Below are positions 25,023-33,034 of a stretch of DNA of 35,220 nucleotides, piece after piece. Source of the DNA: Mogibacterium sp. (GTDB taxonomy: Bacteria > Bacillota > Clostridia > Peptostreptococcales > Anaerovoracaceae). Made by a program: the position numbers and the translations under genes. The notes beneath the pieces were generated by a model. The model worked only from the letters and a program-made list of their open reading frames with translations. It had not been told where the DNA came from and made no database searches. The stretch's first letter is position 1. The number at the start of each line of letters is the position of its first letter. The stretch is from positions 135,294 through 170,513 of the forward strand of contig JAFRDH010000025.1 in the NCBI GenBank assembly GCA_017403955.1, read 5' to 3'.

Positions 25023-25435
25023 AATACAAATATATTGGATGCTTTTTCGACCTCGAGGAATCAAGGGCGCTGAGAAGACTCAGCAGATTCAGAGGCCTCA
25101 AAAAAAGAATAAAAAGCCTTCATGTCACTATAGAATATGATCCGGAGGAAGTAGACACTGATCTTTTTGGCGAAGAGATCGAAGTAAGAGTGATCGGATA
25201 CGGGAACAACAGGAGGAATGAAGGGCTGCTGGTAGAGGCCCATTCAGATAACCCCGTCATCCAGGCGATGATCGACCGCATAGAAGTTCAGCATATTACT
25301 TTGTCCAGAGCGCCGACTGCTGAATCAGTAGATACCAAACATCTGAAATTCAGGGAGATCAAACCGCTCACAGTAAAAGGACGCTTCGGTGGGTTTTCAG
25401 AAGAACTCGGACCAATAGTAGGAATCAACAAGTAG
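25019..25435 (+). CDS. 2H phosphoesterase superfamily protein, RNA-repair-like
   Basis: The 138-residue protein carries two HxT motifs, H35-V-T37 and H92-I-T94, separated by about 55 residues. This is the paired-histidine signature of 2H phosphoesterases (LigT, tRNA-ligase cyclic phosphodiesterase and relatives). The surrounding strands fit: 'KSLHVTIEYDP', 'VRVIGYGNN', 'NEGLLVEA', 'VQHITLSRAP' and the final 'LTVKGRFGGF'. Members open 2',3'-cyclic phosphates or related linkages in RNA or nucleotides. The protein begins on an ATGA overlap with the preceding membrane-protein gene, so the two are translationally coupled. Acting on tRNA ends or on a cyclic nucleotide messenger are both plausible; neither is shown by sequence. 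Confidence 0.75.
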   Translation: MKYKYIGCFFDLEESRALRRLSRFRGLKKRIKSLHVTIEYDPEEVDTDLFGEEIEVRVIGYGNNRRNEGLLVEAHSDNPVIQAMIDRIEVQHITLSRAPTAESVDTKHLKFREIKPLTVKGRFGGFSEELGPIVGINK

Positions 25436-25450
25436 AAAAGGAGACCGGCA

Positions 25451-27181
25451 ATGAATATCAGCAATACCACAATCACAACAAGACTGGAAAATGCACTGCA
25501 TGGACTGCAGGATGAGTTCAAGGGAATCATCGATACGAATGATTTTATCGTGGCGATGAACATGGTCATCAAAGCCGAAGGCAAGTCTGATTATAAGAGC
25601 AAGCTTTCGGTTCTTTATGATATGTTCGATATCTGCGGGATCAAATATGAGAAAGACCGTGAACTCGATTATTACAAAAAGCTGGTCATTGAGAGTGACT
25701 TCCCTTCCTATGCCAAGATCGAGGCACATATGCTCGATGCACTGTTCCGGAGATTTGAGAAATATCCTTCCCCTTCAGATTATATGAAGAGGATCGTTGA
25801 CAGAATGTGCGATGAAGACGATAACTGGCAGGACGATACCCTGAGACTCAGGATCCTGAAGCAGTTTGTGAAATACGGAAACAGTCTTAGGGATGCCGGA
25901 TATGAGGGCGGCGCGTACGTAAAGAAATATGCCAAAGAGCATGGCTGCAGCAAAGACTTAATAAGTAATATCGACCACCTGCTCTACTTTGTGGATGACC
26001 GTATTTTCGGTGTTCTCGAGACTGCGACAAGAGACCAGAGACGTCCGAGAGGCACCTATGGGCTGCTCAAGATGGTAGATGATCTTGCGCAGGGCAAATT
26101 CCGTACAGAAGGAGCGACCAAAGTAGCGCTTTATCTGTTCGCGATGGCTTTTGGCATGACTTATTATTATGAGGCAGCCAAGAACAAAGTCTTTGATCCG
26201 GTATCTGACATCGATATCAACCTCTTCAGAGACTACTACACCAACAATTTCATCAGATTCATCACAGAACCATACCGCGGCAGACTCAACGAATATGAGA
26301 TCGATCCGTCAGGACAGGGTATCAACTACAAGAACTATGCCGAGATGGTATATCTGTATTACATCAATACTGATCTGACTCCTGCAGAGAAAATCAAGAA
26401 GTCTTCCGAGATGATCAAAAGGATCAAGGACAAAATGAAGGGCAAAGAACCTTCCGCCGATGCGGACAAGAGACCGTCCGGCAGCAGAGACTTCAAGAAG
26501 CTGATCGTTCATAATCAGAATGTCATTCATTGCGAGGATATCCTTGGTCTTGATGAAGAGAGCTTTGAAAAATTCCTTTGCACATACTACAATTGCGACG
26601 CTTCCAAGGTCGGCAACAATCCGATCAAGCTCGAAGCATCGCAGAATTCCGCTTTTGCAGTATACAAAGAACTGCTCGGCGACATCACCAAACGAGGCAT
26701 CTCACTCGATAAATGCAACTATGGACTCTGGTTCACAGATGTCAGCGCTTTCGTTTCCCGCAACCTCAACAGAGTCAGACGGTACACAGATTTTATCTTA
26801 GAAAAATACGATAACTTCATGGATCTTCTCATCAGTGTCAACAGCTATATCGGAGTGACACAGGCACAGGCTGTTTTTCACGGGAATCCGAGAGACGCGC
26901 GCGACTGGAATAATCTTGCAGTCGCAAGGCCAAAAGTGCTCAGCATAGATTCTGCTTCTGCAGTAACAAGAGGCGCGATCGTTGTTGCATTCTATTATCT
27001 CTATAACGCAAAACATGAAGGGGATGATCTGTTCAAGACACAGAGCTTCGAAGATTACTTTAACGATTTCAAAGCGGAAATAGATAAATACCTGGAAAGA
27101 GCTCATTACAATCTCTTCAGCGGCAGAGATCTGTTCGACGTTCTTACAGCATTCTCTTCATATGCTTTTACTTATCTCTAG
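25451..27181 (+). CDS. Unknown 576-residue protein
   Basis: I do not recognise this protein. It looks mostly alpha-helical and soluble, with no signal peptide. A possible hydrophobic helix, 'VALYLFAMAFGMTYYYEAA', lies near residue 225 and another, 'GAIVVAFYYLYNA', near 515. A basic, flexible segment ('KKSSEMIKRIKDKMKGKEPS' through 'ADKRPSGSRDFKK') divides an N-terminal half of about 310 residues from a C-terminal half rich in Asn and aromatic residues. AAAAGGAG lies eight bases before the ATG. It follows the 2H phosphoesterase by 15 bases and precedes PP2C by 36, so it belongs to the same message. As the largest uncharacterised member of the block it could be the core or a substrate of the kinase. 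Confidence 0.7.
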   Translation: MNISNTTITTRLENALHGLQDEFKGIIDTNDFIVAMNMVIKAEGKSDYKSKLSVLYDMFDICGIKYEKDRELDYYKKLVIESDFPSYAKIEAHMLDALFRRFEKYPSPSDYMKRIVDRMCDEDDNWQDDTLRLRILKQFVKYGNSLRDAGYEGGAYVKKYAKEHGCSKDLISNIDHLLYFVDDRIFGVLETATRDQRRPRGTYGLLKMVDDLAQGKFRTEGATKVALYLFAMAFGMTYYYEAAKNKVFDPVSDIDINLFRDYYTNNFIRFITEPYRGRLNEYEIDPSGQGINYKNYAEMVYLYYINTDLTPAEKIKKSSEMIKRIKDKMKGKEPSADADKRPSGSRDFKKLIVHNQNVIHCEDILGLDEESFEKFLCTYYNCDASKVGNNPIKLEASQNSAFAVYKELLGDITKRGISLDKCNYGLWFTDVSAFVSRNLNRVRRYTDFILEKYDNFMDLLISVNSYIGVTQAQAVFHGNPRDARDWNNLAVARPKVLSIDSASAVTRGAIVVAFYYLYNAKHEGDDLFKTQSFEDYFNDFKAEIDKYLERAHYNLFSGRDLFDVLTAFSSYAFTYL

Positions 27182-27217
27182 AAATTCACAGGAAACAAGC
27201 GAAAGGATGTAAGAGAA

Positions 27218-27928
27218 TTGATCGATAGATACAGTCATATCGGAAAGTGGCATGCCGATACAGACGGCGATAATCAGGACTATATCTGCAGCGGCAAATA
27301 CGGAAAGAACTCTGTAATAACGCTGGCAGATGGAGTGTCATCATGCAAAGAGTCAAAGACAGGCGCTAAGATCACTGCTGACACGGTAACGAATCTATTC
27401 CTGAAGAAGGGGGAACTGCTTCAGGAATACAGTGAGCAGGATATTGCCAATATGACTCTGGTTGAAGTGCTGTATGAACTGGAACAGGCAGCAGGATCAG
27501 ATAACCGGGAGATCGAAGATTACTCAAGTACGATCGCGAGTGTACTTCATGACAAGAAAAATAAACGTCTGATGTGCATGAGCCTCGGGGACAGCCTAAT
27601 AATCGGGACTTCCGGAGAAGACTGTTATGTCCTGACTTCGCCTTATGACAGCAGAAAAGGCTGCTGTGTGACAACGACACAAGGGGCGGAGACACAGACA
27701 CAGATACGAATAATAGATGACGCAGAGATCGATTCAGTGATCATCCTCTCAGACGGAGCATGGCGCCCGTTATTCGAAAGAGGGAGCATGAAAAAAGACA
27801 TCCGGAGTATGCTTGCGGCAGAGGACTACGAAGGACTCAAGAACTACCTGACTGAACAGAACGGAAATGACGATTACAGTTTTATCACAATGGATATAAC
27901 CAGAAAATCAGGGAAGGCACTTAAATGA
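27218..27928 (+). CDS. PP2C-type phosphatase (second copy)
   Basis: The 236-residue protein has the short bacterial PP2C plan: 'DGDNQDYI' near 16-23 with the first metal aspartate, 'ITLADGVSSCKES' (D38, G39), 'MCMSLGDSLIIG', 'IILSDGAW' and 'NGNDDYSFI' at the end. It is smaller than and only distantly similar to the PP2C at 3402-4343, so the two are not recent duplicates. The start is TTG 27218 with GAAAGGA ten bases upstream; the nearest ATG, at 27208, is followed at once by TAA. Its stop overlaps the start of the giant kinase as ATGA, so phosphatase and kinase are made together and probably act on the same targets. Confidence 0.85.
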   Translation: MIDRYSHIGKWHADTDGDNQDYICSGKYGKNSVITLADGVSSCKESKTGAKITADTVTNLFLKKGELLQEYSEQDIANMTLVEVLYELEQAAGSDNREIEDYSSTIASVLHDKKNKRLMCMSLGDSLIIGTSGEDCYVLTSPYDSRKGCCVTTTQGAETQTQIRIIDDAEIDSVIILSDGAWRPLFERGSMKKDIRSMLAAEDYEGLKNYLTEQNGNDDYSFITMDITRKSGKALK

Positions 27929-30900
27929 ACAAGCGCAAGTTTCTGAAAAACAAAATCACGCTTTATGGTCTGAGTGACGGAAAGCAATTCGAAAGGACAT
28001 TCACGATAAGCAGGGTGATCGATGCAGGAGCGGATGGCATATGCTATGAAGCAAGCCACGAGAAAAGCAGCAAAGGCGTTCTCAAGGAGTTCTATCCGCT
28101 GCAATTACCTGGATTTGAGCGAAACGAAGACGGTCATCTGATCTATGACCCTGAATTCGGAGGAAGCCGCAGGATATTTCTCCGAACCAAAGAAGAGTTC
28201 ATCAATCAATATGAAATGCTGCTCGATCTGAGAGGCAAAGAAGGGAACAACGATTTTGCGACTTTTATCCCGCCTTTCGAACTGTACTATGGACCGATGG
28301 ATCTAGAACACGGTGACAGTACAGTATACGTATGGACACCGCAGCCGGAAAGCGTGACTTTCAGCAAGATCTGCGATGAGATACACAAACATCCCGATGT
28401 AAGGCCTGAATACAAACTGTTCATAGTACTGAAGGCTATCGAGACCCTGACAAAATGCATTTACTCTCTGCACATGGAAGGTTTTGTGCACAGAGACATC
28501 AAGCCATCGAATTTCGGATTTCTCAAACGCGGAAATGAGATGCTGACACAGTCCATATCTCTGTTCGATATAGATTCGATCACTTCCGTCATGAACAAAA
28601 GCACGATGGAAAGAGGGACCGAAGGCTACTGCGAACCTGATTTCGGGAAGAAAAGATTCAATAATCAGACTGATATCTATTCGATCGGAGCAACGCTGTT
28701 CACAGCGCTCATAGTAACGGACGAGGCCAAACAGGCCGGTTATAAATTCAGAGAAGAATTCTGGGATGATCTCGGAGAAATGGTCCGTGAATCGGAGCTC
28801 ATCAAGGCATCCGAGAGGAATTCGGACTCAAGACTCAGAAATATTTTAACAACGATATTGAAAGGTTGTCTTTGCGGCAGGAACAAGAGATATGAACGCT
28901 GCGAAGACCTTCTTGAAGACATTGAGAAAGCGCTTTTCTATACCCTCCCGCCTGAAATTTCGAAAAACAATCGAACAGGAGAGAGATGGGTGCTTGCGGC
29001 AGCTGAGAAGAAGCTTGACGCAAACAAAGAAAAGAACTCTTCTCTTGTCATGATGTATCACCTATATGAGCATCCGCTCTACACCTTTGCTCCTGATGAA
29101 GAGGACGAACTCAACATCATGATCACCGGACTCGGATTCTACGGGCAGAAATTCCTCGACATGTGTCTTCAGACCGGCCAGATCGCGGGGAAGCAGATGA
29201 ATGTCTTTGTGATCACAGAGAACGATACCGACCGGGAGGTCTACCTCGAAGAAAGACCGGGACTTAAAGATTTCTTTGATATTTCCGTCCCGTCCAGAGA
29301 GATCTTCTACCAATGTCCGGAACCGTACGGAAGGATCATCTTTGAAACTGTACAGCGCGACAGATCAGATGATGAAGGATTTTGCGATCTTCTGCAGAAA
29401 ACACTGATGAAATACGGCAGGAAGCATCGCATCCACTATATTTTCACAGACCTTAATTATGACAAACTGAACTCCCGCGTTTCGACAGCTTATTCCAAGG
29501 TAATAAGCGATTCCGGCAAACCGTGTCATATTTGCTATGCGTGCGAAGACAGCGGCGAGACCTCGAAAAACAAGAAATCAGTCAGGAAAAATATTTATCC
29601 TGTCTATATGAATTCAGATGTGAGGAAATCCGAATTATATCCTCAGATCGAGAGAATGGCATTCAATGTCCATCTAGTCTGGGAGAGGAACCTCAATCTG
29701 GATTACAATTTCATCAAAAAAGAATTCAGAAAACCATACAACCATATTTCATGTGTCACTTTTGTCGTTTCTCTCAAGCATAAGCTCCACAGCATCGGCA
29801 TCGATCCGGATGAAGTTTCATTTGAGGAAGCGGCACAGTCATTCAGCGCGCTCATAACTTCCGAGGATGCTTCGAACGTGCGCAACGGACTGATCTGGAC
29901 CGAACACAGACGGTGGGTAGCCGAGAAAATCTGCAGCGGCTGGAGCAGACTTACTGATCCTGAGCGCATTCTTGCGGGAGTTACCAAGGACGAGAGAGCG
30001 AAGAAGCACGTATGCATCGTAAGAAGCAGGCCGTTCCTGACTCTGAGCGAAGACTCCTGGCAGAAGAAAGACAAGCAGAAATGGGACAAAGCATCGGATA
30101 AAGAGCTGAACAAGCTCGATGACCTTGACCGCCTGTCTGTAGATATGCACAGACTATATGTCAAAAGGGCTAAGGAGATCAGGAGAAGAGGTCTTAATAC
30201 GGTGGGAAGTCTCACCGAGCTGAAATACCTGGTCCAGAGTGCGTCAGGGCAGCAGGACGCAGGGATCAGAAGTGTATTTGAAGAATGGTACGCATGCATC
30301 CGGAACATCTGGGAAGGAGACCGGTCCGGAATAAGAAGGTACAAGAGCCTCAGACTCGCACTGGAAAACAGCGCTGAAAAACTGGATGAAAAGACATGTG
30401 CTGCCATCAAAGAAGAAATCAAAGAGTTCGACGCATATTTCCATCCGGTACTTGCAGGCAACGAGTATTTTGACTGGAAGAAAAATGACATAGAACTGAT
30501 AGACAATATCCCGTTTATCCTCACATACAGCGAGAAGATCTATCTGGTGATCCCGTTCCATGCAGGGAAAACTGCTGATGAACTGTTCACCAACGTGGCT
30601 GCAGCGACGCTCGTCAACCCGGAGAAGATACTTTATCTGTATGAAGCCGGGGATGCGAAAGACCTCGATGCACTCGCAGAGGCTTTCCCGAAGGTGACCG
30701 CGTACCTGAGAGGAAAGAACCTCAAATCATCAACAGAATTTATTGTGATACACGATGGACAAACGCTCACGGAAAAGGTTATCGAAGAGGCTGTCACAAA
30801 TGCGGGCGGTGTCCTTCGCAGGACGCTTGACACCGGAGCATTAGAAGATCAGGACCGGGAAGAAGTTCTGAAAAAATATCTGAAAGAAACATGCAGAGGA

Positions 30901-31857
30901 AAGAGCGTATTTACCGGGGACGGCAGTGACGCGCTTACTTTTATCAATAAATCACCATTCATCACAGCCGCAGATATGGCCGTTCTGGCAGGCACTTCAG
31001 CTGAATGCACAGAAAAGCCTGAGTTCGAAGAAGAGCATGAAGAGCTCTGGACTAGGTACTGCGAAGATCCCCGTGAATGGAAAAGATTCTGCACCACGCT
31101 CGGAAAGCTGGCTGCAGAAAATGACACTTTGGCTGTTTTCGACACGAAGGCTGCATCTCCAAAGAAGGAACCTGACGAATACCGATATATTCTTCCGGGA
31201 TTCTGCATAACAGGAGCGATGAAAGTCATAGACGGCCTGAAAGAGTGCTGCCTGATCGGGCAAAACAGCTTTATCACCGGCTACTCGTCGGATTCTTACG
31301 AAGTAAAGATATACGACAGGTATGGGCTCAAAGAACAGTACGACAAGCTGTTCTCGAATATTTTCGCACTGATATCGCCTGACGCGATAAAAATGGTCGC
31401 CGGAGACAAGACCACCGTGGTATGCGATTATCTGACGATCGACGAGATCGACCGCGCAGAACTGGACGGACCTCTGACTGACTATTTCAGGGCAAAGGGA
31501 TTCATAATCACGGATGACGAAGGTGACGGAACGTGCAGACTGATCTTCGGATCAACGCAGATCAAGATGCTGCTCACAGACGCAAGGCGGATCATTGGGC
31601 TGCAGGTCTACCATGAAGCAAAATCGCTCGGCCTGTTTGATGATGTCGTATCAAGACGGCCGTCGGAAGATGAGGATCATTACGTAGTAATCATGACGCA
31701 CGGACTGAACAGTTATTTTGTCAGTTGTTGTGACGCAGCCGGAGAGAAAGCAGCGAAAGCACAGCTTTGCCGCATCGCGGAACGCTCCGGAGTCAATGCG
31801 ACCGTCAAAGTCCTCCGCAGGAACAACATACGGAAGCAACTGGAGGCATTACTTTAG
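27925..31857 (+). CDS. Giant multidomain protein: Ser/Thr kinase, Rossmann-like domain, RyR-like domain and unknown C-terminal region
   Basis: The first ~340 of 1310 residues form a Ser/Thr kinase: weak glycine loop 'DAGADGICYEAS', lysine K54 in 'VLKEF', intact HRDIKPSN (189-196), DID (215-217) in place of DFG, and 'GTEGYCEPDF' as activation-segment end. Residues ~395-580 look like a nucleotide-binding Rossmann domain, with 'IMITGLGFYGQKFLDM' giving GLGxxG. Residues ~640-750 resemble the prokaryotic RyR domain ('LIWTEHRRWVAEKICSGWSR', 'HVCIVRSRPFLTLSED', 'LDDLDRLSVDMHRLY'); TrkA-N-like plus RyR is a known bacterial pairing. The last ~500 residues are not recognised but include alternating strand/helix segments ('KIYLVIPFHAG', 'KILYLYEAGDA') and 'EELWTRYCEDPREWKRFC'. 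A ligand-gated kinase is a fair inference. GGGAAGG precedes the ATG. Confidence 0.8.
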   Translation: MNKRKFLKNKITLYGLSDGKQFERTFTISRVIDAGADGICYEASHEKSSKGVLKEFYPLQLPGFERNEDGHLIYDPEFGGSRRIFLRTKEEFINQYEMLLDLRGKEGNNDFATFIPPFELYYGPMDLEHGDSTVYVWTPQPESVTFSKICDEIHKHPDVRPEYKLFIVLKAIETLTKCIYSLHMEGFVHRDIKPSNFGFLKRGNEMLTQSISLFDIDSITSVMNKSTMERGTEGYCEPDFGKKRFNNQTDIYSIGATLFTALIVTDEAKQAGYKFREEFWDDLGEMVRESELIKASERNSDSRLRNILTTILKGCLCGRNKRYERCEDLLEDIEKALFYTLPPEISKNNRTGERWVLAAAEKKLDANKEKNSSLVMMYHLYEHPLYTFAPDEEDELNIMITGLGFYGQKFLDMCLQTGQIAGKQMNVFVITENDTDREVYLEERPGLKDFFDISVPSREIFYQCPEPYGRIIFETVQRDRSDDEGFCDLLQKTLMKYGRKHRIHYIFTDLNYDKLNSRVSTAYSKVISDSGKPCHICYACEDSGETSKNKKSVRKNIYPVYMNSDVRKSELYPQIERMAFNVHLVWERNLNLDYNFIKKEFRKPYNHISCVTFVVSLKHKLHSIGIDPDEVSFEEAAQSFSALITSEDASNVRNGLIWTEHRRWVAEKICSGWSRLTDPERILAGVTKDERAKKHVCIVRSRPFLTLSEDSWQKKDKQKWDKASDKELNKLDDLDRLSVDMHRLYVKRAKEIRRRGLNTVGSLTELKYLVQSASGQQDAGIRSVFEEWYACIRNIWEGDRSGIRRYKSLRLALENSAEKLDEKTCAAIKEEIKEFDAYFHPVLAGNEYFDWKKNDIELIDNIPFILTYSEKIYLVIPFHAGKTADELFTNVAAATLVNPEKILYLYEAGDAKDLDALAEAFPKVTAYLRGKNLKSSTEFIVIHDGQTLTEKVIEEAVTNAGGVLRRTLDTGALEDQDREEVLKKYLKETCRGKSVFTGDGSDALTFINKSPFITAADMAVLAGTSAECTEKPEFEEEHEELWTRYCEDPREWKRFCTTLGKLAAENDTLAVFDTKAASPKKEPDEYRYILPGFCITGAMKVIDGLKECCLIGQNSFITGYSSDSYEVKIYDRYGLKEQYDKLFSNIFALISPDAIKMVAGDKTTVVCDYLTIDEIDRAELDGPLTDYFRAKGFIITDDEGDGTCRLIFGSTQIKMLLTDARRIIGLQVYHEAKSLGLFDDVVSRRPSEDEDHYVVIMTHGLNSYFVSCCDAAGEKAAKAQLCRIAERSGVNATVKVLRRNNIRKQLEALL

Positions 31858-31891
31858 CCCCCACTTATCAATACGCAACGATAACGAACGG

Positions 31892-31897
31892 TATAAT
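31892..31897 (+). promoter_or_regulatory. Candidate -10 element upstream of the 55-residue ORF and sigma factor
   Basis: A perfect TATAAT lies 50 bases before ATG 31947. The -35 region has no clear TTGACA match. The longer string TATAATCAATTA (31892-31903) recurs exactly at 7441-7452 before the flippase gene. Confidence 0.5.
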
Positions 31898-31946
31898 CAA
31901 TTAACAAAGATTATATCGTTTTGCATGAAAGGATAAGGAAAACAAG

Positions 31947-32114
31947 ATGCTTTTGTTATCGATCTTGATCTTGATCTTAATATTGAAATATATCATCTAT
32001 CCTTTGCTGATACTGACAGGAAAATTCACAGTGGGATTATGCCGCCTGGCTGTAAAGGTGATCGGTGCGATAGCTATTCTGATGTTGATCGTGACAATGG
32101 CTTACAGCACATAG
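31947..32114 (+). CDS. Short hydrophobic protein, 55 residues
   Basis: ATG 31947 opens a 55-codon frame ending at TAG 32112-32114. It begins 'MLLLSILILILILKYIIYPL' and ends 'VTMAYST'. Two hydrophobic segments (about 1-22 and 36-51) flank a basic middle ('TGKFTVGLCRLAVKV'), so it should be a small two-helix membrane protein. AAGGAA six bases before the ATG, the perfect -10 upstream and the neat fit before the sigma-factor ribosome binding site (stop 23 bases before its ATG) support real translation. It resembles type I toxin-like or small regulatory membrane peptides only in general composition. A sigma-factor regulator is a guess. Confidence 0.6.
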   Translation: MLLLSILILILILKYIIYPLLILTGKFTVGLCRLAVKVIGAIAILMLIVTMAYST

Positions 32115-32137
32115 CAGATGGACCAAAAGGAGTTTTT

Positions 32138-33007
32138 ATGGGAAAGAAGAAAAATACAGATAGACTTGACGACATCTCGGGTTTGACAACGATAGATCTG
32201 TTGAAAATCGACATCGATAAAATTCCGCGTCTGTCGCAGGAAGAAATAAATGAATTGGTGCTGAAGGCGCAAAATGGCGATGAAGCAGCCAAAGATAAGG
32301 TCTGGAGAAGCAATATCGGGCTCGTACTCCAGGCTGCAAGGAAAAAAAGTGAAAGAGATAAAAGGTTATCCCTCGAAGATTTCGTACAGGAAGGGGTGAT
32401 CGGTCTCGGCACAGCTATAGACAAATTCGATCCTTCCCGCGGAAACATGTTTTCTACGTATGCGGTATATTGGATCTATCAGGCAATGGGTAAGGCAGCC
32501 GAGAAAAAAGGCAGGACCATCACGCTTCCTGCCAGCGCCCAGGAGAAGATCCGCAAACTGCTCAAAGCGCAGAAAGAGCTCGAGCAGGAGCTTCAGCGTG
32601 ATCCTACCATTGATGATTATGTGAGAAAACTCGATATGCCGGTAGAGGATGTGATCGACACGATGATCAATGCCGACATGATTTATTCTCTCGATTATCC
32701 GATGGGTGAAGATGAAGAAGAGACGCTGCTCGACCTCATCTCAAATAAAGAAGGCAGTACGGGCGCTGACTCCGGGTCGGATAATAAGTATTCGGCGCTC
32801 AAGGTAAGATATTGTCTTCTGACTCTTTCTGACAGGGAGAGGTTCGTTCTTATCAGAAGATATGGCCTTGACGGCATGAGAAAGCAGACTCTCGAGGAAC
32901 TCGGGATCGAGCTTGGGGTCACAAGAGAACGTGTCAGACAGATCCAGGCCAAAGCGACCCGCAAATTCGTCGATCGTTTTAATAACATGAGCGACGATGA
33001 TTTTTGA
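32138..33007 (+). CDS. RNA polymerase sigma-70 family factor
   Basis: The 289-residue protein has sigma region 2 ('DFVQEGVIGLGTAIDKFDPS' followed by 'FSTYAVYWIYQAM'), a region 3 with 'GRTITLPASAQEKIRKL', and region 4 with 'LSDRERFVLIRRYGLDG' and the helix-turn-helix 'TLEELGIELGVTRERVRQIQ'. It directs RNA polymerase to promoters. Region 1.1 is absent and the protein is shorter than the housekeeping factor, but regions 2.4 and 4.2 resemble primary sigma factors, so it is probably an alternative group 2/3-type factor. AAAAGGAG six bases before ATG 32138 sets the start; the frame is open further upstream but overlaps the 55-residue ORF. The PolC-like gene follows 27 bases later. Confidence 0.92.
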   Translation: MGKKKNTDRLDDISGLTTIDLLKIDIDKIPRLSQEEINELVLKAQNGDEAAKDKVWRSNIGLVLQAARKKSERDKRLSLEDFVQEGVIGLGTAIDKFDPSRGNMFSTYAVYWIYQAMGKAAEKKGRTITLPASAQEKIRKLLKAQKELEQELQRDPTIDDYVRKLDMPVEDVIDTMINADMIYSLDYPMGEDEEETLLDLISNKEGSTGADSGSDNKYSALKVRYCLLTLSDRERFVLIRRYGLDGMRKQTLEELGIELGVTRERVRQIQAKATRKFVDRFNNMSDDDF

Positions 33008-33034
33008 TGCCTGCTCTGATAGAAAGGGAAGAAA

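Noticed and set aside
30400-31300. CARF or DUF1887-like domain in the C-terminal part of the giant kinase
   Set aside because: Strand-helix alternation and the 'LWTRY' segment are suggestive, but no diagnostic motif is visible, so no name is assigned.
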